A stretch of 64,000 nt of DNA from Adiantum capillus-veneris. Lineage: Eukaryota; Streptophyta; Polypodiopsida; Polypodiales; Pteridaceae. Shown in pieces: positions 21,880-33,689 of this stretch. Position 1 is the stretch's first letter. Each line of letters begins with the position of its first letter. The stretch lies in contig CM043958.1 in assembly GCA_014529385.2 (NCBI GenBank), positions 139,155,398-139,219,397 on the forward strand, in the 5' to 3' direction. A model generated the notes under the pieces. That model searched no databases, was not told where the DNA came from, and saw only the letters and a list, made by a program, of their open reading frames with translations. The position numbers and the translations under genes were made by a program.

Positions 21880-23390
21880 TGCTCTTGTTCAGTGAATAGA
21901 ATGCAAAGTTAGCAGAGTTGTTAGATTTTTCTCCGGAATGTCCTTTTAGATTGAAATGCTGATAATCTGGTCCAAATTGCTTCAAATCAATTTTTGAACA
22001 AGCAAAGATGCATAAAATCATGCAAGGAACAAAACTGTATGTTCAAAACAAAAATTTGCAACCAAAGTAAATAATCGCGATTATTTACAACTGGGAAAAT
22101 TTTCAACTTTTTTGCAAACTTGGATTTATATGCTTGAAGTATGTGCCAATTACATGCTCTGAGGGAAATATGGGCTCATTTGGATGTATAGGGTGAAAAT
22201 GGTACCAGATTTTGGGTTTAGGTCACTGAAATAGTAGATATAAAGGAAATTTGAGATTTTGAAATCCAAATTGACTCAAAATTGGCTAGTGGGCTTATCT
22301 CAACATGCTCTTTGGATGTATGATGACAAAATATCCAAATTGCCCTATTTTGGCCAAAAAGTAAATAATCGCAATTATTAACTTTTCTTCCAAAATTGAC
22401 ATTTTTTGGCATAGACTAGTTCTAGGCATGGTATAGAGTTTGGGTATGAATTATGAGGTGATTTGGATCAAAAAAAGTTGTTCATAACCCAAATTTTGGG
22501 TTACACAGACTTCTTTGCGTTTTTTGACAGTTTTGCAAGTAAAGGGTGGACACCTAATACATGTCCTAAAATGAATTTGGTCAAGTTTGATCATGCCGGC
22601 ATCACTTTGTGCTCTGTCAACTCTGAAAACACCGTTTTTTGTGATTAATCCGTATGTTGGGTTGGTTGGTCAACTTTGAGGCTTTGGACTTGTCCGTAAC
22701 CTCGTCGTGAAGCTACCTGTTCAATTTTGGCTCATTTGGGTTCAGTTTTGCCTCGTATGTCGAATTTGACGCTTTGTAACCTTCGAGCCGATTTTCGCTT
22801 TTCGAAGGCTTTACTTGATGGATTTCTCCAAACCAATCATATACATTGTATATGAACCTCATTAGCAAGCCATCTGTGGAGTCAGGTCGAAATTCTGGCC
22901 TTTCCCAAAAAACCCTAATTTCTCTACTGGGGACCCTTGACCCCAGCCGAATGGTCATCTGGTTGTATGGAATGGTTCTATTATGTTAGGGCATGCTATG
23001 GTTCATGATTTGGTCAAGCTGGCAGGCCGCTAGGGTCACTTTTAGGTCGTAGGTCTTCATGCACTGCTCGGATTCTAGGGTTTTTTCTAGGGCTTTAGAC
23101 TAGCTACCGGCCGTACAAAATGAATCATTGATAAGTAAGGAACTTACCCCTCATGTCTCGTGTGAGACGGCGCTGAAAAAGGTCAACTGTGGGCTCCAGA
23201 AATGACGCGCGAAAGAAGTCGAAATGCTCTCTTTGCAAAGGCTCCAAGTGGAAATGAGGTGGTTTTAGCCTAGGCTGGATATCTATACCTAGACTTCCGG
23301 AACCAATTTTCTCCAAATTCCCCCGTTAGTCCTATTAGGCCGTGAAATCTATGTTAGGCTTAAAAATTTCCAAAATCGGATTCCTGTAGC
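21880..23390. other. Non-coding spacer of element C with two palindromes
   Basis: A perfect 22-bp palindrome containing TAAATAATCGCGATTATTTA lies at 22067-22088, and a variant (one central change and a T-to-A-type change in the arm) at 22361-22382, 294 bp apart. The rest, including 22,600-23,390, has no convincing ORF. In an autonomous relative, protease and pol would be expected in this interval; they are absent. Confidence 0.8.
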
Positions 23391-25655
23391 TCATTCTGCA
23401 AGAATTTTGCAAAAGTAGGCTTGGCCGCCTAATTTGGGCTTCTCGCTTCCATCTTTTGATTTCGTTGAAATTTTTTGTGCTTGTCCGCTTTGTCTTTCTA
23501 GGATTACCTTGATTGGAACAATCGGTTCGCTCTCCGATGAGCTACTAGGCATCACTTGGACTACGTTGACCACAATTTTTCCCTTGTTCAAAGGATTCTT
23601 AGGATAATCTTCCAGAAAGTTTCCTCCCTTTTTGCAACATTGTATTGTATGCAATAGGCTTCAATTGGTTTGAGGTTTTGTCAGGCTCTGGACATTCGTT
23701 CTTCCAATGGTCATTAGCACCACAGTTATGACAGTTTCCTGTTCTGGGCTTCATCATGGGTCTTCCGATGGGAGGTTTGACACCTTGATTAGCTACATAA
23801 TACATTGGTGCAAGCTCTGGTGGAGCATAAGTCATGGTTTCCTCCATTGGTGGTGGGTGTGGACTATACCAATCTCCCTCTACCATTACTGTAGATGGAC
23901 TAGGCTCTGCATAGGGTGTAACATGCACTAATTATTGTTCATCTATGACTCCTTCTGAGTGCATTTACAGGCACCGCATTATGTCCTGGATAAGGAGGTT
24001 GTTGTCCCAACACAGGTTGAGGTCTCTCCATACCCATTGGTGGTCTTTGAACTTGAGCCATATTAGGTTGATATCGGTACATGGGTTGTCCTTGGGGTCT
24101 CATGGGCACGTACTGAACATCCCCATCATACTTTGGTTTGAATTAGCACTCGTGGGTCTCGTGGTTGGTCCATTTACCCTCGATTGCTCACCATTTTTGT
24201 GGCCTAATTGGTTGTCCTTGTGGATTTATCCGCTGTCATGGTCCTCTCATAGGTGCTTTTTGCATATTGTTCGTCATGTCATTCATCCTTTTTAGTATAT
24301 CTTCTATGGCTGAGATCAGTGGTGCCGCAACAGCCGTTCCCACTTGTGCTGGTTTTGTGGATGGAGTCTTCTCACTTTGGTTATCATTAGGGACATCCTC
24401 TTCATTGAAGATCTCACAATTGTCTCCTAGGTCGATAGCATCAGACACACACACATCTAGGGTTATATGATTTTTACTATAGAGTATAGCATGAAGTTCT
24501 TTGTTTAGCAGTCCCTACAGAAACAATGATACAAGTCGCTCTTCTGCAGGTATCTCCATCTCTGGACATCTGGCAATGTATTGTTTCATTCGAGTTGCAC
24601 AATCCCTAACAGACTCACCATGTTTCTGTTTGAAGCTGTAGATTTGAGCTATTGTATTATGTTTAATCCCCGTTTTAGAACAAGCAGCTACAAATCCTTG
24701 AGCTAATGTATTCAAATCCATGATTGACCTTGGTGGAATGTTTTGGAACCATGTCAATGCTTTTCCTTCTGGCCTTAGTGTCACCCGTTTTTCTACGTGA
24801 TGAGGTGGTTTCTAGTTTCTTCACATTACTCTCAGATGATCTCTCACGATGTTCGTCTCTTGGAGTGGTTTCTGGTCCTTGATCCAATATCCAATCCTGT
24901 ATGGAATACCCCTTGTATTTGGTTTGTTCTACCTCCTTAGGAGTCGTCATAACAAAATTGTTGTTATAACAATCCCTAAACAAGTAAGTTGGTAGATCCA
25001 CAGATCCCTTATCTTTGATTTTGAAGATATAGATGATCTTCATGGCCGTTAATTGCCCTGGTCTAGCATGAGAAGTCCACAAAAGATCTTTTATGTTTCT
25101 ATCTTCCCAACAATAGACTCCGATCCTAGGATTATCCGTACTAAGCCATTTCAAAGGCTTCAAGTCTACTTAATCGTATCTCTCAAATTCCAAAGTTGGT
25201 GGTCCTTCTTTTGCTGACATATCTGGGATTATAGTGTTTACTTCTAATCCCCATTTGTCTACCACGTCAGGGTTTTTGACTTGTACATATTGAGTTCCAT
25301 TTCGATCCATGTACATTTTCCCTTGTTTATTTGCCCTAATCTCTTCTTCGAACTCAATACCATGGTCATCAATGCGAATAGCATACTCTTTGTTAGGATC
25401 CAAGTAAACCTGGGCTCCATGACGATTAGTCTTGTAAAAAGAGAGGATATGCTTGTAGTGCATTGTCGTTCCGGTTTCCGAGTGAGTTGAGTAAGAAGAC
25501 ATTTCTGATGTTGAATATGAAAAAGCATCCGAGACTTCTTCAGGAATTGTGTGCAAGGAATTGCCTTGATCCACGCTTTCTTCAATGGATACTCTACTGG
25601 TGTTTTCTCCGAATAGGCCTTGATTTCCTATTACACGACCGGATCTAAGGTTCAT
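23391..25655 (-). pseudogene. Gag polyprotein (element C)
   Basis: Starts at 25655 with MNLRSGRVIGNQG. An N-terminal domain (about 160 residues, with KQGKMYMDRNGTQYVQVKNP) runs to one in-frame stop at 25170-25172 and continues with WLSTDNPRIGVYCWEDRNIK and MKIIYIFKIKDKGSVDLPTY. After a frameshift and apparent loss of part of the capsid domain near 24,790, it resumes as RPEGKALTWFQNIPPRSIMD and SKTGIKHNTIAQIYSFKQK. Further on are KWTNHETHEC (a C-x7-H-x4-C-like motif) and a canonical zinc knuckle CHNCGANDHWKNEC (C-x2-C-x4-H-x4-C, near 23,720), then VMPSSSSESEPIVPIKV. Gag packages RNA into particles. This copy is broken, but it shows the most complete N-terminus of the family in the window. Confidence 0.8.
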
Positions 25656-25798
25656 ATAGACTTATAAAGCCCTGGTTTGAGTACTCACCTTAGATTGACT
25701 TGTCCAAATTTCACCAAAATTGATTTATGGGGTCCAATTGATGTGCTTGACCTTGTGGTATACTCAAATTTGCAGAATCACCAAGTTTTGAAGCAGAT

Positions 25799-26512
25799 AT
25801 AAATAATCACGATTATTTACTTCTGATAATTTTTTGCAAATTTTTGTCCCAACTTTGACACAGATCTATTAAGCACCTTATGTTAAGGTCACTAGCCAAT
25901 TTTCATCAAGTTTGGACAATTTTTGGTCAAATGGTCATCAATTATCTGTCCGTAGACTAACTTTGCAATTTTTGTCACAGTTTTCACTTCAGTGATCCAA
26001 ATCTTACCAAATTTGGTTTGTGGTCTTATTACAACATGGTAAAGCTAGTGGTATGCCAACTTGGTCAAAAAAGTTCAAAAACAGGGCAAATGTAAATAAT
26101 CGCGATTATTTACATTTGACAAAATTTTATAATTTTTTGGTCAACTGAGCATGTATACATGTTTATCACATCAATATAAGCCTATGAATCCAGTTTCAAC
26201 AAGTTTGGACAAAATTTTCCTCAATTCACACTCAAGATTCAAAAAGTCAGTACAAACTTTAGTTTTTACCCAGTTTTTTGCCAGCTTAGTGATCCAAATC
26301 TTTTGGGCCTTTACACATGCAATGAGTCAATGATATGAGTCTTGGCTAATTTAGAGCAAAAAGTTAATAATCACGATTATTAACTTGAGGCTTGAAATGA
26401 GCACTTTTTTGCAATTTTCTCAAAGACAGTTCTTTTATCATGTTTTTTAAGCTTATAAATCAAGTCAAAACTTATTTTGGCCTACAATGTCAAGAAAAAG
26501 TAAATAATCTGA
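25799..26512 (-). repeat. Palindrome array C (5' untranslated region of element C)
   Basis: Copies at 25799-25820 (ATAAATAATCACGATTATTT and on), 26087-26118, and 26361-26386, plus a half-site at about 26499-26510 (GTAAATAATC). The middle copy is a perfect 32-bp inverted repeat centred on AATCGCGATT. Spacings are 288, 274 and about 138 bp. They lie between primer site (27,083) and gag (25,655), as in elements A and B. Confidence 0.88.
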
Positions 26513-27062
26513 GTTTTGGTCAACTTCTAATTGAAATTTTTACCTCGAAGTGTCCTTGAGCTTACCCACTGGCTCGGAAAACTCTTAGGCTTACTCCCCA
26601 CTTGGATTGAGTGAATTCGAGTCTTTTCGTGCTATTTCTAGCCGTAGACCTGAAATTCTGCAACTTTACATAACAACTCACACTTGATTCTTTCAGAGAG
26701 AGCAATGCTATGAAATCCACCTCAGATCCTACTTACCCTACTCCTAGTTTCTCATGCAATGGGGTTGTGGAAAGTGTCCACAAACACTCGTTTTCTTGTG
26801 TTTTTTATGTTTTTTAGAGTCTTGATCTTAAGACTTGTCTCGTCTAGCAATCATTCTCCAAATCCTAATCTAAATCTACAATCCTATAGTCCTAAAGGTA
26901 CTCAGCAAGTACGATTACTTCCAAGCTATCTCTACACAGCAAAATACGACAATCTAAAGCTATGCGGTTTCTAAAAGAGAGTTTTGAACTCTAGGCGAAC
27001 CTAGAGGAAGTTAAATAATAATTACACAAGACGCTTGTGTTTTTTCCTACTTTAGGTCTCTT

Positions 27063-27083
27063 TGATCCCCGGCAATGGCGCCA
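27063..27083 (-). other. Primer binding site, tRNA-Asp type (element C)
   Basis: Plus strand GATCCCCGGCAATGGCGCCA equals the 3' end of plant tRNA-Asp (GATCCCCGGCAACGGCGCCA) with one mismatch; the minus strand is therefore the primer binding site. It sits two bases inside the LTR that starts at 27086. Confidence 0.9.
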
Positions 27084-27085
27084 AA

Positions 27086-28006
27086 TGTGGGACGCATGTC
27101 TAACCTCACCATCCTATCTTATTGCAGTATTAGCGAGAACCACGATTAATTTGTCAAACCATGGGAAGAAGTTGACTCGACTAGTGCATAGAGGCTACAA
27201 GTGGTTGTCAATCTCTCGGAGAACAACTAACAACTCGCATCTAGCTCAAGCTACACTCAAGTGACTGAAAGCACCAAAAGCCAATCGCTCATCGGCAAGC
27301 AAATCACATCCGTTACAGCATCAAATGACATCGAAACGTAACGAAACTTCTAGGACAAGTTGATAAGACCTAAGCACACATGCCTATGGCCTCAAACCCC
27401 ACTTTAGGTCAAGTTCCAAAATCGCAATTATTAACAACAATGGATTTTTGACCTAGTCGTTTTTGACCCAGAATGCATCTAAATGCTTAGCAATGATGCC
27501 CCAATACCCCGCCTATGCTTAGTTTTTATTTTAAAAGTATAAATTCCTAGTTATGATGAAATTAGGCCACGGGTCGGCGACGCCAAAAAACTACGAAATA
27601 CTGTGAATGGCTTACGTCAATGCATAGAGCTCTTACCTGTGGTTGCAATGCAACAAACGCATTCGCAATGTGACAACCGGAGAGGGAGTAGGAAGCGCGA
27701 GAAGGAGAGAAGAGAGCGTCGTTAGCTCACACTGTGTATTTCTTATCCAAAAACTGATAAAAAACTTACAAAAATTGGCTTTTATACCTTAGCGAAGGTT
27801 TTTGGGCGGTCAAAAGTAATAATCTGGAGTTCTACCAAAGCTGAGAATTGAGTGGCTGATACAATCTGGAAGCTTGTAGCCCTGGCTCATTAATTACAAG
27901 GTTTACCAAGAAAATTGGAGTTACAATATTCTTGATTTAGCAAAATAATAATTGTTTTACAAGGAGAACTCTGAAAAATGATGTCCGTGTTAGCTTGCTG
28001 CTAATA
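27086..28006 (-). repeat. 5' LTR of element C
   Basis: Matches the 3' LTR at 17936-18857 with scattered substitutions. The half-site CCAAAATCGCAATTATTAAC lies at about 27417-27436. The outer end reads CTAATA where the other LTR has CTAACA, so the terminal TG of the element has mutated. It is followed by the target duplication ATGGA. Confidence 0.92.
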
Positions 28007-28011
28007 ATGGA

Positions 28012-28584
28012 TGAGAATATAAAGTTATAGAAAGCACAAATCCATGGATTGTATAAGACATAGGTGGATATTTGGTCAATGAAGAACCATAGATACCTCC
28101 ACCAAACATGAGAATTCTTATGAGAGTTCCAAAGAGGGAGCCACCTGGACTCCCTTCTAGAGAAGTAACAAGAGATGAAATGATCATAGAGATGTCAGGC
28201 ATGCCTCCTCAAGTGAATCCACCTAAAGGACCAATCTTCAACAGAACGACTAATCCCTTTAAAGAAGAACCTAGGCATGGTAGAAGGCCTGAAGCGAGAG
28301 AAGGATTGGGAGAGTCTATGGTTAGACTTATAGACAATCGGCAACTTAGACTATCCCAAATCCAAAAATAAATAAGCAGGAACTACGTCGGAGATAAAGA
28401 TTCGAGAGATCATGTAGCAGCTTTCAGAAGAGTAATTAGAACATAGGAAGTTATGGGATTTGCAACACAGTTTGTGGGATTTGGACTAACTCTGGATGAT
28501 GATACGGCTACATGGTTTGACTCAGTGGAAAAATGTGATTTTGAGACTCTAGACGAGCAGTTTGAAGAATTCATTGAAGAATTT
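28012..28584 (+). pseudogene. Gag of element B, first part
   Basis: Resumes at the element-C target duplication. The frame from 28108 contains RVPKREPPGLPSREVTRDEM and, after an in-frame stop near 28370, continues with DSRDHVAAFRRVI, FATQFVGFGLTLDDDTATWF and LDEQFEEFIEEF, the gag capsid pattern also seen in element I. It is cut at 28584 by a solo LTR exactly inside the codons for EEF. Confidence 0.75.
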
Positions 28585-29484
28585 TGTTAGCGGGTCGCTA
28601 CGATGGATGTATGTAGCATAGCTATCGGGCACTAACATAATGTCAATACTCAGGGAAGTGACTCAGATGGGACATGGAGACTCTTTGAGGTTGTCAATCT
28701 CAATAAGTGAACCTTAAGAAGCAAACACACCAACTCAACAAGCAAACCAACACTCAATGATCAGGAAAATCTGCCTATGTCCTTTCTCACAGATCTAGGC
28801 CACCATTTCGACACTCGAACGGACTAAAAAATGCAACAAAACTCTAGGAGGAGGTCTAGGACACCTAGGGGCACTATCCTACCAAGTCTGGTCGCAATCC
28901 AACAAGGTACCAAAATCACGATCCATCATGAAAAAGGTTCTGAAAACTGCAATAGAACTATCCAAAAATGTCGCCCTATGGTCTAAGAACACTCTCTTAT
29001 GGTCAAAACGACTAAGCACTCAAATTTGCAATTACAGCTCACAGACGTGTAGTCGCAAACCACAACAAAACAGACAATGCTTACACTTAAAATGAAAGAG
29101 CAAAGAGAGAGGAATAGAATGCAAGCTTCAAAACTAAAAATGGATCACCCAATCGTTAGAAAATTTGAGTACAAGTTAGAGCAGCTTTGTAGCTTGAGCG
29201 TACATACAATAGAGCTCTTTCTTCTTCTTAAAATAAGCCTCCTTTCACATTAAGTTTATTGACCTTTATACCTAGGGATTTCTAAATGGCGAGTGGCCGG
29301 CTCACATGGACTTTTACAAATTTCATTTTCATGATAACATTACAACTTAGGGAATTGGCCTGCTACTCTGGAATCAAGATTTACACAGAGTATCACTACA
29401 TTAGCTCAAAAAACTAATAGAGTACAAATGTGGTGTTCGACTACGTGTCTGGCCAGGTGGGCGCCCGTTCATTGTCTCGTAACA
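28585..29484 (-). repeat. Solo LTR inserted in gag of element B (900 bp)
   Basis: The insert runs TGTTAGCGGG ... TCTCGTAACA (TG...CA) and is flanked by AATTT (28580-28584) and AATTC (29485-29489), a 5-bp target duplication with one change. Removing it restores the gag reading EEFSQKSIAHNT. It shares 'GAGGTTGTCAATCTC' with the element C LTR at a similar offset and orientation, which gives the strand. It carries the half-site CCAAAATCACGATCCATC at about 28908, about 325 bp from its left end, matching the element-B palindrome arm GCGATCCATG. Confidence 0.82.
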
Positions 29485-30075
29485 AATTCTCGCAGAAAAG
29501 CATAGCTCACAATACTGTCTCACAAATTCACAGATTCAAACAGAAAGAAGGTGAATCAGTACGCAAAACGACATTACGGCTCAAAGAGATATGTCAAGTT
29601 TTGTCCAGGAGTGGAACTTCCTACGCAAGCACGGTTAATGTTGATCTTTATCCAGGGAATGAGACATCCGAATCTTCAAAAGGATCTGCATATGATAAGG
29701 AGCACGATGCTAAGCAAATTGATCAAAGAAGCCCTTTATCTGGGGGATAATTGTGAGGAATATAAAGAAAACAATTGTAAGAGTCAAGTGGATGACACGT
29801 CCTCTCAACATAGTGATTCACAGATGAGTGGTGAGTCCATTGCAAAACCAGCGGCACCTATCGATCAAGAAACATTTATTAACGAAATGGTCAAGAGGTT
29901 AGCTCCTCTTGTAAATGTTGATCCAAGGGAGCTTAAGTGGTGCGAAATTGAGAGAAAATGGACAAACCATACGAGAAAAGAGTGTTACTATGGCATGAAA
30001 TATGCTAGGGAGAGGTATGTACAACCTATTCTAGTAGCACCTACTCCACTTAGATACGATACAGGGAATGCATAG
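29485..30075 (+). pseudogene. Gag of element B, second part
   Basis: FSQKSIAHNTVSQIHRFKQK continues the capsid domain, then a frameshift near 29,590 leads into VELPTQARLMLIFIQGMRHP and EALYLGDNCEEYKENN. Near the end is WCEIERKWTNHTRKECYY, matching KWTNHETHEC in element C. This is the same Gag as in C and I. Confidence 0.75.
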
Positions 30076-31500
30076 GTCCAATAGTAGTAGGAGTTGAAAG
30101 ACCACAGCCTGTCTTAGGACCACAACCTACATTGCCAAGTGCTAGACTGATCTATACATGAGATACACGCCAATGATGGAAGCATCTAATAAACAAGCAT
30201 AAGTACCAACTACAATGTATTATAACAACCAAAGTGGGTACTACCCTTTGAAGAGACAGAAGATGAGAGACTCACAAATGGAGTGGTGAGGCCGGTACAA
30301 CCTCCACCTCCTGCATTTTGACTTGAAGAAGAAGGTATGGATGGACAAAAGGACATTGCGGTTCATTGTGAATAGAGGCTTAGCTAGGTTAGAGCCTATT
30401 TACAGCCAAGAGGAAATGTAAGAAAAAGCTCCTCAACCAGATTGTCACAAAAGCCGTGACAACCACTTGGTCAAACAATGTCCTCACACGGAGATCACTA
30501 AAGTGAATGCCTATTTTCTTGACTGTGGTGTCATTCACTTCATCCCCAACTATCCCAAAAACCAACTGAGTCCAAAAGATCACAACAAATGTCTCAAGAA
30601 TCATTTAGCTACCCAGTAGCTCAAAAAATAAAAACGTCGTACCAGTTCAATAGTTACAAGAGTGCAAGCTCAAAAGGAAGCAAGAAACAGTGAAACCAAA
30701 AATTGACACGAGTCCAGAGATGGGTGAGCCAAAGATCAACGCACCTAGTCAAAAAGCCAAGAGCAAATGGAATAGTTGGAAAGCTAGAAAGGCTAGGATG
30801 AAATCACGTAGGGAACGAGAGAAAAAATTCCTAGCTCATGAGCTTACCCAAGATATAGAGAAGATATTACAACATGAGGAAAGAGTTGCACCTTCTCTTA
30901 AGTAGATGTCTCAACCTCCAAAAGAACCATCCACATATGAGAAATTAAGAAGTACTCGTTCAGGAGGATCAGTGTTGGTCGAGAAGGTTAATGAGCCATT
31001 AGACAGCCTAAAAGCCTATGAAACACGGCTCAAGAACAACCAAACCCAAGAGCACATGTGGATGACATATCCATATGCGGAACTAGAAAAAGCCAGGCTT
31101 GAAATGTGTCAGAAAATGATTCAAACAACCCAAGCTTTACTCACCACTTGGAAAACCTGAGGGTGTGATCCTTGTCCCACCTACACCAATAATCCCACCA
31201 AAACAGGAACAAAAAGAGATATATTCCAGTCACAAGCACGGACAAAAGCTCAAGGATCCCACATTAGAGCCAAGGATAGTGTTGAATACCATGGATAACT
31301 CTTCCGAGGGATTTCACATAGCTATACGTGAGAGTTGTAAAGAAATAGGTGGTCTTGACAAATTGTGGAAACAAGTAAGAGAGGCCAATGAAGCAAGTGA
31401 GATAAGCAGACGAGTAAACCAAACAAGGTATGGAAGAGGAGTGTCTCTTCCACTAATAGATGAATTTGAGGCTGGATCTTAAATGAAAGTGGAATCATAT
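30076..31500 (+). pseudogene. Gag C-terminal and basic segment of element B
   Basis: Mostly broken frames. A piece near 30,430-30,600 has NAYFLDCGVIHFIPNYPKN, similar to the region after the zinc knuckle in I and C. The frame 30690-30905 includes SWKARKARMKSRREREKKFL (basic coiled coil, homologous to element I), and 30906-31160 continues with RSTRSGGSVLVEKVNEPL, matching NSGGLVLVDKHN in I. A further frame (31165-31482) is charged and has no known domain. Confidence 0.55.
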
Positions 31501-31529
31501 AGTGGGGAGACAAAGGATATGAACAGTTT

Positions 31530-32327
31530 ATGGATAGTCAACCCCATTCACTAAGAGCACTACCATCCTATACGGGAGAGTGCAAGGAAAAGTCAGAGGT
31601 TATTGCAGTCCCATCACAAAGACTGTCTCCCAACAAGATCATCGATTTGAAAGGGTTGATAGACATTCTCTCTACTGCAGTCACTTGTATAATAACATTA
31701 GCCGAGTTGCTCAGAATACGACCAAACATGTGGGCTATTGTGGAAAGATGCCTAAAGAAATTTGATGTAAGAAAACCAATGACTCAAATTAAGGAAGGGA
31801 TCAAAGAGCTAGAAACGCCTCAGCTAAACACTAGGCCAATGCCATTAAACAAGTTAGGTGAGTACTATGAGGGAGAAGATGGGAACACCATTCTTCCTAT
31901 GGAATTCCAAGGTGTAAAAACCATGGCAATCCTTAATAGTGGTGATGGTGTTTCCATTGCAACAAAAGAGATCTGAAAAAAATGGGGAAAACCATCAATG
32001 AGGGCTACTAGGATGAAACTGCATCTTGCAGACGGACACATGGAAAGGCCCGTAGGACTGCTAGAAAAAGTAGTGGTTACTTCTTGTGGCATTGAATATG
32101 AGCAAACCTTTGCTATTGTTGACTTTGGCAAGAAGAAAAACTATGACATCATTCTAGGAAGACCATTCATGAGACAACTGAAAATGGTCCAAGATTGGGG
32201 ATATGACTATATCTACCTTAGACATATGAAAACCATGACAAGGATAAATTTGAAGGACCATAGTTATAGGGATGTGATAAGAACACCTATGGAGGAGTTT
32301 GATTCCGATACTGTAGCAGGATCATAA
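31530..32327 (+). pseudogene. Aspartic protease of element B, inactive
   Basis: A leader of about 120 residues precedes MAILNSGDGVSIATKEI, homologous to element I MVAILDSGAEIAIATKAM. The catalytic Asp of D-S-G is Asn here and the following Ala is Asp. A TGA stop (31974-31976) replaces the Trp codon of the homologue. The second half (31998-32327) keeps KNYDIILGRPFMRQLKMVQD, the conserved I-L-G-x-P end. The copy cannot be an active protease. Confidence 0.75.
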
Positions 32328-32729
32328 CTTCCAGCATGGTTGGGTAAGCCTAAAGAACTTTGGATGTGTGGAGCTTCGCAATGTGGAAGCTTAAAGTGAG
32401 AGGAATGCATCCTAGAAAGGGAAATTGAAGATACAAATTACATCCGAGAACCCTTTCCTGAGGAAGCTTTAGAGCCACTTGAATGGGAAAACATCTTGGC
32501 TACTTTGGATGTGTGTGCTATTCAAGAGGATCCAGCAACAAAGTTTTGTGATGAAGATGGCTATGATGTCGTTCAATACTTTGCAATGTGTGTGATCCAG
32601 GAAAACAAAGACAAAGAAGATTATGAGTTCTATGACTCTGTAGAACATTTGGAGCTTCAAGAAGATATCGACAACAAAAATCCAGACAACCTAGCAGGTG
32701 ACAAGAACAAAACTTTAACAAATGCATAG
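32328..32729 (+). pseudogene. Post-protease linker of element B
   Basis: Shows the same words as element I: GASQCGSLK, EECILEREIEDTNYIREP and TKFCDEDGYDVVQYFAMCVI, then an acidic tail to 32729. No RT follows. The coding-like stretch is interrupted 37 bp later by the CACTA transposon. Confidence 0.55.
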
Positions 32730-32782
32730 TTTTATGATTGTCCAGATCAAAGACCTAGGAAACAATCACTACAAGAGGCTAT

Positions 32783-32905
32783 TCATATTAGCGACGCTCA
32801 TACAGCGACGCTAAAAAAAAAATTCCCCCGCGTCGCTATGAGCGTCGCTATAAACGTCGCAAATTTACAAGTAAATTTGCGACGCTCATAGCGACGCCGA
32901 CTGGG
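32783..32905. repeat. Left subterminal repeats of the CACTA element
   Basis: About seven copies of AGCGACGC or its complement GCGTCGCT occur in both orientations, including a foldback around 32860-32890 (TTGCGACGTTT-type arms around TTTACAAGTAAA). Such repeats bind TnpA in En/Spm. Confidence 0.8.
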
Positions 32906-32987
32906 CTAAAAAAATAACAGAGAGCGCCCAAAAACTCAGATCTCAGATCTGAGTTTTTCGGCGCCCTCAAGAAAGGAGCAGGTAACG

Positions 32988-33514
<527 letters not shown>

Positions 33515-33544
33515 GTCGTAGGAAACTAATTAAAATTAAAAGAC

Positions 33545-33625
33545 CTAAAGATCTAACCGACGAGGAGTTGAACTCAAGACCTATTATTCAAGAGGGAAAT
33601 GGCATAACCAATCTATCATACTTGG
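33545..33625 (-). other. tRNA-like sequence (SINE relic?)
   Basis: The minus strand has TGATAGATTGGTTATGCC (A-box-like) and, about 40 bp on, GAGTTCAACTCC (B-box-like), the spacing of a tRNA-type polymerase III promoter. Stems are poor, so it is not a functional tRNA; a tRNA-derived SINE relic is possible. Confidence 0.3.
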
Positions 33626-33689
33626 CATGGGTGATAGAAAGGTTATACCATTTATCTCTTTTTATTGGCACACACATCCACACATGCGC

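Larger units (their letters stand above)
17936..28006 (-). mobile_element. Complete LTR retrotransposon C (Ty3/gypsy, non-autonomous, 10.07 kb)
   Basis: Two LTRs of about 920 bp (17936-18857 and 27086-28006) share long near-identical blocks and are flanked by the 5-bp target duplication ATGGA (17931-17935 and 28007-28011). A tRNA-Asp primer site inside the right LTR and a polypurine tract inside the left LTR set the direction as minus. Internally it holds palindromes, gag, two more palindromes and a long coiled-coil ORF next to the 3' LTR. I find no reverse transcriptase, RNase H or integrase, so it would need enzymes in trans, perhaps from an element like E. It interrupts element B. The outer end of the 5' LTR has TA instead of TG. 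Confidence 0.92.

Noticed and set aside
22713-22958. 81-codon minus-strand ORF in element C
   Set aside because: No similarity to other family proteins and lies in the non-coding spacer between gag and the 3' ORF.
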